From: Terramyces sp. JEL0728
Lineage: Eukaryota; Chytridiomycota; Chytridiomycetes; Rhizophydiales; Terramycetaceae
NCBI GenBank assembly: GCA_027603945.1
Contig: JADIIU010000230.1
Location: 1 to 10,253 of the forward strand
Reading direction: 5' to 3'
Length of the DNA stretch: 10,253 nt
In this document: piece after piece, positions 5,122 to 10,253 of the stretch
Numbering within the stretch: position 1 is the first letter of the stretch
Layout: each line of letters begins with the position of its first letter
Made by a program: the position numbers and the translations under genes
The notes under the pieces: generated by a model
Database searches by the model: none
The model's input: the letters and a program-made list of their open reading frames with translations, nothing else
Told to the model about the DNA's origin: nothing

Positions 5122-6435
5122 ATGTCATTTGACCAACCTTTTATCAGATATTTTGATTACGTGATTTTCTGTCTCCACAAAATGTGCTCCCTTTCCCCAC
5201 CTATAGATAGAGATATGTACGCTCCATCTAAACTTTTGTCAAGCAACATATGCACAAGTTTGGATGCGCTGCGTACTTATCAAGACAACCACTGGTGTTT
5301 GATTGCCCAGATCGCCAATTACACCCTGTCCAACGACAACATTGTCCTTTTCTTGCAAATAGGATCAGAAATTGTAGAGGCTTATTCAACCCAAGATCTG
5401 GTACAAAATGTCAACTCTTTCTCCAACCTCGCTATTGGAAATACGATTGTAATCATGTATGCCAATGTCCAGGAAGGACGAATCCCACTAAATCTGGATG
5501 AAATGTTTATATTCAATACAAACATAAAGTCCTTGATCCAAGATATGATCAGCTTAAAGTCGCGCGTATGCTTTTCAAATGAGTGTGATTCTACTAAAGT
5601 ATTCGCGTGCAATAATTGTAAAGTAGCTCTGTACTGCGGTAAAGATCACCAAAGGCATGAATGGAAAGTGCATAAAAAGATCTGCAGCGAAATGTCCATC
5701 CTAAAGGAAATTGTTTTATTGTTCAGCAAGAAATCACCAGTATTCAAGAGACACAGTTTCAAACCACAAACTCAAGAATTATCGATAAACAAAGACGAGT
5801 TCAAGTGGGAAGAAAAATGTCTTGATATTCAGCAACAAGCAAAAGTAGTTTGTGAAATGTTGGACATTAATGACAAAAATACTATTGAAATTGGTATTGA
5901 AGAAGAAGGGTACGAGATTGTAGATCTTGAAAAGGAACAGGCTGACGACCATTATTTACAATGCAAGGGCAGCAACACAAATATCTTGACTGAATTGAAT
6001 GCAAGACTAATTCAGGGCAAGTCGGATGCAGTCATAGAATATACTCCTTCTGACGATATCCTAGCTTTTCTTCCTTTGATTTCGCCAAAGGAAACTAGGC
6101 TGTTTTGGTTAATTAATGTAACGCACCCGCTCTTGTACAAGGAGAAATATGAAGCTTTGGGATGGGAGATCCCAGATGATTGTAATGAAGAGCTACTTTA
6201 TTGCAAAAAAGAGAATACGGCTGTGGTTTTGACTTGTGTTGTAGGCATTAACCCTACCTTTGTTGGATCTGAAATGATTATCAGGGTTTTACAAACTGAC
6301 CAATTGGGCAACTTCGAATTGAAACAAGCGCTGTACGATGGTAAACATGGCATGTGTACCATTTGGTTAAAAAGCGGTAATTTTGGCGGGTATGACGATA
6401 ACATGCCTCAATTTTATCAAAACTTGATTAACTAA
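5122..6435 (+). CDS. MYND-type zinc-finger protein
   Basis: A 437-residue frame from the first in-frame ATG (5122). ATGs at 5182 and 5215 are alternative starts, and the region before MYAPSKLLSS (5215) has no support of its own. The MYND finger spans about residues 150-188. Its likely zinc ligands are C150, C155, C163, C166, C172, H176, H184 and C188, with the typical LYCGKDHQRHEWKVHKKIC ending. The first pair is spaced C-x4-C rather than the common C-x2-C. MYND fingers bind proline-rich peptides and recruit partners. No SET domain is seen, so a methyltransferase is unlikely. About 140 residues precede the finger and 250 follow, in a fold I do not recognise (LFWLINVTHPLLYKEKYEALGW, VVLTCVVGINPTF). 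It is convergent with the transcription factor gene, 21 bp between stops. Confidence 0.85.
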   Translation: MSFDQPFIRYFDYVIFCLHKMCSLSPPIDRDMYAPSKLLSSNICTSLDALRTYQDNHWCLIAQIANYTLSNDNIVLFLQIGSEIVEAYSTQDLVQNVNSFSNLAIGNTIVIMYANVQEGRIPLNLDEMFIFNTNIKSLIQDMISLKSRVCFSNECDSTKVFACNNCKVALYCGKDHQRHEWKVHKKICSEMSILKEIVLLFSKKSPVFKRHSFKPQTQELSINKDEFKWEEKCLDIQQQAKVVCEMLDINDKNTIEIGIEEEGYEIVDLEKEQADDHYLQCKGSNTNILTELNARLIQGKSDAVIEYTPSDDILAFLPLISPKETRLFWLINVTHPLLYKEKYEALGWEIPDDCNEELLYCKKENTAVVLTCVVGINPTFVGSEMIIRVLQTDQLGNFELKQALYDGKHGMCTIWLKSGNFGGYDDNMPQFYQNLIN

Positions 6436-6456
6436 AATATATTATAAATCTAAGTA

Positions 6457-8068
6457 TTAGAAAGTGTGCAGCGCTTCATTTGGATTGGCAATCCATTTTT
6501 GAAGCATCTCAGAGTACTTTTCAGCTGTTGATGAGAAAACTGACACCAGACTGAATGCGTGTATGATCATGTCTAGTGATTTAGTTAATCCCGGAGACGG
6601 TCCGTTGATTAATGTGCTTATAACTTGCACACCGGCAGCTTCAAAGATACAGTTTGAGATATTATCTGGGATACCAGTAAATGTGGGGTTGTGTGTCAGA
6701 ATAATCTTTAGGATTTTCGAAATTACTGAAGCAGATTCAAAGCAAGTAGCAGTGTAAGGATTGGTGCTGTTTGCTAGTGGATCAGTCAGCGACATTATGA
6801 ACTGGCTCTTTCGTAGTTGGATAAATAAGTAGTGGCAAAAGCAGTGAAGATATGCGATTCGCCATGAAGGTACATTGGGAGTGTTTTCGTCGTTAGAATA
6901 AACTTGGGGAATGACTTGTAGCCATCGAGGTAGGTCTGTAACCCATCTTGTTAGTTCTCCGTGTAATTGATCTTGTTGATACAGATCTCCAACATTGGTC
7001 TTCAAGTGATGTTCTATCCGTTTCGCAATTCGGAGCAATGAACAGTAATAGGCGTGGTAGGTATCTTGCATTGAATTTTGGACAGTGCCAGCTGGGTAGC
7101 CAATGAGAATATCGGATTCGTCTGCTATTATGCATGGGAGCTTTGCTGCTTTGGACGAGTAATAGTCGTATTCATAAACATGCCACCATAGGTGATCGCA
7201 GAATTGCTTGGCCGGGATAGGTTCGTTGCTCATCAATGTCCCGTTTGGAGAAAACCAAAGTACTTCACCGCCTCTATGGATGCCAAGCCTTTGAGTCATT
7301 CTGATTGCAAGACCATAGTAGGAGACGCTTGTAATGCTTCTTGCTGAATTGTCTGCATAGATTCCCATCAGGAGAAAAGCAGTACTGGTGAATGGATTGG
7401 GTATATCGAGAACTTGGGATAATAGCTTTTTCGCCTGGGTATGGTAAACATCACCAGCTTTCCAGGACCCACCCATTGCAATTGGTGCAGTACATGCTAT
7501 TGCGTACATTGAATGTAAAAGGATTAGTGGTATTTCTTTAACATTTTCCATGAACCAAGTTTCTGAAAATAAAGGCAGCTTTGTATTAGCCCACGAGAAA
7601 TATACTTTGAGCCACGGTAATAGATTTCCATCTGTTGTTCTAATGCTTGGGAAAGAATAGAAGCTCCAATGATCTAAATCTTCAATTGGCGAAACGATTG
7701 GAGTTGGCAAGTAAGAATTTTCAAATGGTAATTCGTACTGTAGCATTGGTGCATCCTTGATAAACATCTCTGGACTTGGCTGCGGTGTTGGATTTGTTTG
7801 AAATGTAAAGCTGTAATTTGTAGAAGCTGGGGATTTTTCTTCGTTTGATTCTGAATCGTAGTCTGCCTTTGTGTCAGTGTGTTGAGAAGCATTAGCCCTC
7901 TTTCTTTTTGGTCTTTGGGAGTAAGTACAGTTTGCTCCTAGCTTGATGCATCTCTCACATGGATTTTCTCCATCGCATTTCGTTTTCTAGAGTCAACGGA
8001 TGAATTACCTTTGCTGCACAAAAATCACATGCTTTATTTGATCGTTTACGTCGCTGTGGTGCTTGCAT
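6457..8068 (-). CDS. Zn(II)2Cys6 fungal transcription factor (2 exons)
   Basis: Exons 8068-8009 and 7986-6457 encode 529 residues. An in-frame TAA lies four codons upstream of the ATG. The Zn2Cys6 cluster (residues 14-40) has six cysteines spaced C-x2-C-x6-C-x5-C-x2-C-x6-C (C14, C17, C24, C30, C33, C40), flanked by basic RRKR and RPKRKR. A polar linker rich in Ser, Thr, Pro and Glu leads to the fungal-specific transcription factor domain (about 140-470). Its typical blocks are YFSWANTKLPLF, LLMGIYADN, YYGLAIRMTQRLGIHRGGE and the DYYSS..LP.II.DESDI region. Such factors usually bind CGG half-sites as dimers in the nucleus and control metabolic or drug-response genes; the target here is unknown. 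The intron falls inside the zinc cluster, between Lys20 and Lys21. Confidence 0.92.
7987..8008 (-). other. 22-nt spliceosomal intron (Zn2Cys6 gene)
   Basis: On the minus strand it begins GTAATT, ends TCTAG, phase 0, with GTTGAC placing the branch candidate 6 nt from the end. Removal gives CDFCAAKKTKCDGENPCERC, a perfect Zn2Cys6 motif. Retention shifts the frame within the finger. Confidence 0.92.
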
Positions 8069-8179
8069 GCTTCCTACTTAGCACCAATGATTGCTTTTAA
8101 ATTATTTCTAATGTGGCATACGTCCCAATTTGGTAAACGTTGGCCTGGAGCCTTGGCCCAGAGATGGCAGAGGGTGGAT

Positions 8180-8196
8180 CCAGTTATCAGAACTGG
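8180..8196. repeat. Short perfect inverted repeat
   Basis: Six-bp arms CCAGTT/AACTGG around a 5-nt loop, about 110 bp upstream of the transcription factor start. It could be a dimer binding site, but it lacks CGG half-sites. Confidence 0.3.
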
Positions 8197-8712
8197 GTGT
8201 CTCCAACCGAGCCTTGCATTTTCTACATTAATGCGGTGAATGTCTTGTAAACTATTCGTTAGATGTCAAAATATCTATGATCAATCTTTACGGCCTACGC
8301 ATGGAAAAATTTTAACCAGACAATCTGGTACCTGTCACTTCTATTTTAAGATGGATTTGGGAACTGGCTGGCTGACATGCACTTTTCGCGGGAACCATAC
8401 AGCTCATTCACACAAATCACCTTCGGTTCACAAATACTCGATTAATACTCTGTCAACTTTCAAATTTGTCAGCAAAGCAAAGGATTTATTATCCCCCTGC
8501 TCTTCACAGCAAGGTTTCGCAGGAAATTTGGCAATTGAAATCCGTGGCTACCCATACATGCACCCCAACGAAAATCACAAAAACAGCCCTGAAACAACCA
8601 AGCGATAGGCGAATACCTGTTCACAATCATATGAGACTCCGAATTTATAGTCGGTGACTAATGTTAGGGAATTGGTGCTTCATCTTGTTACGAAGGGAAA
8701 TGTCTGGGACTG

Positions 8713-8730
8713 GCCATTGCAATCAATGGC
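8713..8730. repeat. Short perfect inverted repeat
   Basis: Seven-bp arms GCCATTG/CAATGGC around a 4-nt loop in the gene-poor region. Function unknown; it may be chance. Confidence 0.3.
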
Positions 8731-9266
8731 GGGCAGGTTCAAAGGGATCATGCGACTTCCAGCCATGAAATAACATCATTGCTAGGCTAGATAACACAAC
8801 TGCGGGCCATCATATAAATCATAATTGATCCATTTGAATTTCTCTAAATCTAGCCTTGTGCCCAGTTTAGGATAAATCCTTTTTACGTTGCTCGTTAAAG
8901 AAAATGTTTTTAGGGAGCAGGGGAATTTGTGATGCTTGGAATAGTTGCTCCGAGCTGGTTGACTGTGGTTGAATTGCTCAAACCTTTGCTTGTTCTAGAT
9001 GGATTGAAGATATTCCAAAATACAAAGTCGCACAAATTCCTTATACTATTTGAAATTCAGTCTGACTTGAATCAAACCCATTCCTGCTTCGCAACCGTAT
9101 ACTTTGGATCAGTTGGATTTCGCTCGATTGAAACTTGGAGCAGTCGCAAATGAATGATATTCTTCATTCGAGTATTGATTTCATACCGTTCAATATTTGT
9201 GGTTGAAACTATTGTCTTTACCCGAATTTAATTCTAGGATTACAAGGTCATTATTACAAAAACAGT

Positions 9267-9272
9267 TTTATT
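9267..9272 (-). promoter_or_regulatory. Polyadenylation signal of the phosphatase gene
   Basis: AATAAA on the minus strand, 4 nt after the stop codon (9279-9277). It matches the tight stop-to-signal spacing seen for paralogue C. Confidence 0.65.
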
Positions 9273-9276
9273 GAGG

Positions 9277-10253
9277 TTACAAGAAATAGTGCGGTCCAGT
9301 TCTAGCGGGGATGACTCTCTTGTCATCTGGAACCGCATTGAAAATTTTGAATGATTCTTCAGTTACAACAAGATCGCGATTGATTTGTAGTATCGAGGCA
9401 ACATTCCCGCTACGATAACAATAGTTTGGCGCCGACCATACTGTTACTAGGTTGTCATCGGGAAACATGAATTTGTAGCCCTCTTGGACTAGTTGATGCG
9501 CTCTTGCAATCAAAGTTAGATTATTAACTTGGCAAAACTAGGTTAGACAGTATCTACTTCAAGTGTTACTTTGCGTCCAAACAGCCATCCGGCTCCTCTG
9601 GGACTTACTGCCCAAGTGTCGATATCTTCTGGGTCAGACCACATTAAATCTCGATTAGTAATATAGATACCACAGAATGCTCCTTCATGCGGAATTTCCT
9701 GGCATCTTTGAATGGTTCGAATTTGGTCCAGCGTGCGGATATCTGGGGATAGTCCACCATGTACGCAAAGCACACGACCATCAACAATCTAATTTAACGA
9801 ATATTTACAGCTGCAAGAGTGATAAAGTCAAATACACTGCAACATGCTTTCCATACATTCGCATTCCCATATTTAGTCTGGCATTCATCTTTAATTAATT
9901 GCAAAGTACCATAAAATCCATATATTTGTGTAATTTGTCTACTTTCATGATTCCCTCTTAACAAAGTAAGCTTGTCCGGGTATCTGGCTTTGAGAGCAAG
10001 TAATAATGTAAATGTTTCCAAGCTGTAATATCCTCTGTCCACAAAATCACCCTTTCGTTAAGTTCAAGTACCATGAATATGTAGGAGGTGTTTGGAATCT
10101 CTCCCCCCACTCTAAATAACTCGAGCAAGTCATAAAATTGTCCGTGGATATCTCCGCAAATTGTAACAGGAGAACAGACTGGCTGAACGTTTGATTCTTC
10201 CACTAGCAGCTCCTTCACCTGAGATTAACAAAACTAACCATCTCACACAGTTT
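9277..10253 (-). CDS. SIT4: Ser/Thr protein phosphatase PP6/Sit4-type catalytic subunit (5'-partial, 7 exons here)
   Basis: Exons 10253-10239, 10218-10072, 10051-9910, 9888-9809, 9788-9671, 9649-9558 and 9537-9277 give 284 residues. They start at KLCEMVKELL, about residue 26 of the usual 305-310; the amino end lies past the right edge. All PPP-family metal and catalytic motifs are present: [44 protein letters not shown] and [27 protein letters not shown] and [13 protein letters not shown], with the end RTGPHYFL, place it with human PP6 and yeast Sit4/Ppe1 rather than PP2A or PP4. The terminal YFL matches the carboxyl-methylated tail of PP2A-like enzymes. The family acts with SAPS subunits in cell-cycle, TOR and DNA-damage signalling. 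Six introns of 20-21 nt must be removed to give this near-perfect family sequence. The symbol is by family, not by proven orthology. Confidence 0.95.
9538..9557 (-). other. 20-nt spliceosomal intron (phosphatase)
   Basis: Begins GTAGAT, ends CCTAG, phase 0, branch candidate TCTAAC 5 nt from the end. It contains an in-frame TAA. Removal joins RKVTLE to [10 protein letters not shown] as in PP6. Confidence 0.93.
9650..9670 (-). other. 21-nt spliceosomal intron (phosphatase)
   Basis: Begins GTATCT, ends TCGAG, phase 1, with a canonical TACTAAT branch motif 5 nt from the end. It has no in-frame stop, so retention would insert seven residues between GAFC and DLMWSD. Confidence 0.93.
9789..9808 (-). 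other. 20-nt spliceosomal intron (phosphatase)
   Basis: Begins GTAAAT, ends ATTAG, phase 0, branch candidate GTTAAA. Removal joins FITLAA to [12 protein letters not shown]. Confidence 0.93.
9889..9909 (-). other. 21-nt spliceosomal intron (phosphatase)
   Basis: Begins GTACTT, ends TAAAG, phase 1, branch candidate TTAAT 6 nt from the end. It has no in-frame stop. Retention would insert seven residues into IYGFY/DECQ, which is invariant in PP6. Confidence 0.93.
10052..10071 (-). other. 20-nt spliceosomal intron (phosphatase)
   Basis: Begins GTACTT, ends GAAAG, phase 0, branch candidate CTTAAC 6 nt from the end. Removal restores [16 protein letters not shown] across the metal-binding GDxVDRG motif. 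Confidence 0.94.
10219..10238 (-). other. 20-nt spliceosomal intron (phosphatase, most 5' in window)
   Basis: Begins GTTAGT, ends CTCAG, phase 0, branch candidate GTTAAT 6 nt from the end. Removal joins KLCEM to [14 protein letters not shown]. It is the only one of the set with GTT at the 5' end. Confidence 0.85.

Larger units (their letters stand above)
8069..9276. other. Gene-poor 1.2-kb region between transcription factor and phosphatase genes
   Basis: The longest stretch without a supported gene. Its left end must hold the promoter of the transcription factor (a weak TTTAAAA at 8095-8101 on the minus strand, 33 nt before the ATG). Its right end holds the phosphatase terminator. Plus-strand open frames at 8240-8608 (122 codons, ATG) and 8929-9153 (ATG at 8932) have protein-unlike composition and no family I recognise. 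I found no short-intron chain linking them. Two small hairpins occur. No tRNA was seen. Confidence 0.5.

Noticed and set aside
8240..8608. 122-codon plus-strand ORF in the gene-poor region
   Set aside because: It starts with ATG and is fairly long for chance, but has no recognisable domain or helix pattern and no splice link to other frames. It is left open rather than annotated.
8929..9153. 74-codon plus-strand ORF before the phosphatase 3' end
   Set aside because: It shows no recognisable protein features and no supporting promoter or homology.
8069..9276. tRNA genes, transposons or CRISPR arrays
   Set aside because: I saw no tRNA box pair, terminal repeats, transposase fragments or regular spacer-repeat pattern here or elsewhere in the window.
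9277..10253. Phosphatase as a decayed or mis-sequenced gene with many frameshifts
   Set aside because: Six insertions all have GT..AG ends and branch-like motifs, and the spliced product keeps every catalytic motif of PP6; random errors would not do that.

Overview
The window reads as nuclear DNA of a fungus with a compact, gene-dense genome. Evidence: a Zn(II)2Cys6 plus fungal-specific transcription factor (an almost purely fungal architecture), a Sit4/PP6-type phosphatase with spliceosomal introns, an MYND-finger protein, TATA boxes, AATAAA signals directly behind stop codons, and three paralogues of a four-helix membrane family I recognise as DUF4436-like. An early-diverging, non-Dikarya fungus is my inference; no RNA marker gene is present to place it.

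Layout, left to right. 1-3295: three DUF4436-like genes, two in tandem on the minus strand (the first cut by the window edge) and one divergent on the plus strand, around a 585-bp shared promoter. 3329-4885: three tightly packed minus-strand genes: a small orphan, a VanZ-like membrane protein, and an orphan with a Lys/Glu-rich tail. 4886-5121: divergent promoter region with a 33-bp tandem repeat, each unit carrying TATAAA. 5122-6435: MYND zinc-finger gene. 6457-8068 (minus): Zn2Cys6 transcription factor, convergent with the MYND gene and only 21 bp from it. 8069-9276: the one large gene-poor stretch. 9277-10253 (minus): PP6/Sit4 phosphatase, lacking only about its first 25 residues, which lie beyond the right edge.

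The most striking feature is the introns. Ten interruptions of conserved proteins are each repaired exactly by removing 19-22 nt that begin GT and end AG, and an eleventh candidate looks the same. Six lie in the phosphatase, two in the plus-strand DUF4436-like gene, and one each in the VanZ-like and Zn2Cys6 genes. They share a branch-point-like TRAY motif whose adenosine sits 5-6 nt before the 3' end. They therefore look like a genome-wide class of near-minimal spliceosomal introns rather than errors or pseudogene lesions. A gene finder with an ordinary minimum intron length would split or mis-extend every one of these genes.

The genes do not form an evident pathway. The DUF4436-like trio is a local family that shows gene conversion; the rest look like unrelated housekeeping or regulatory genes packed closely together.
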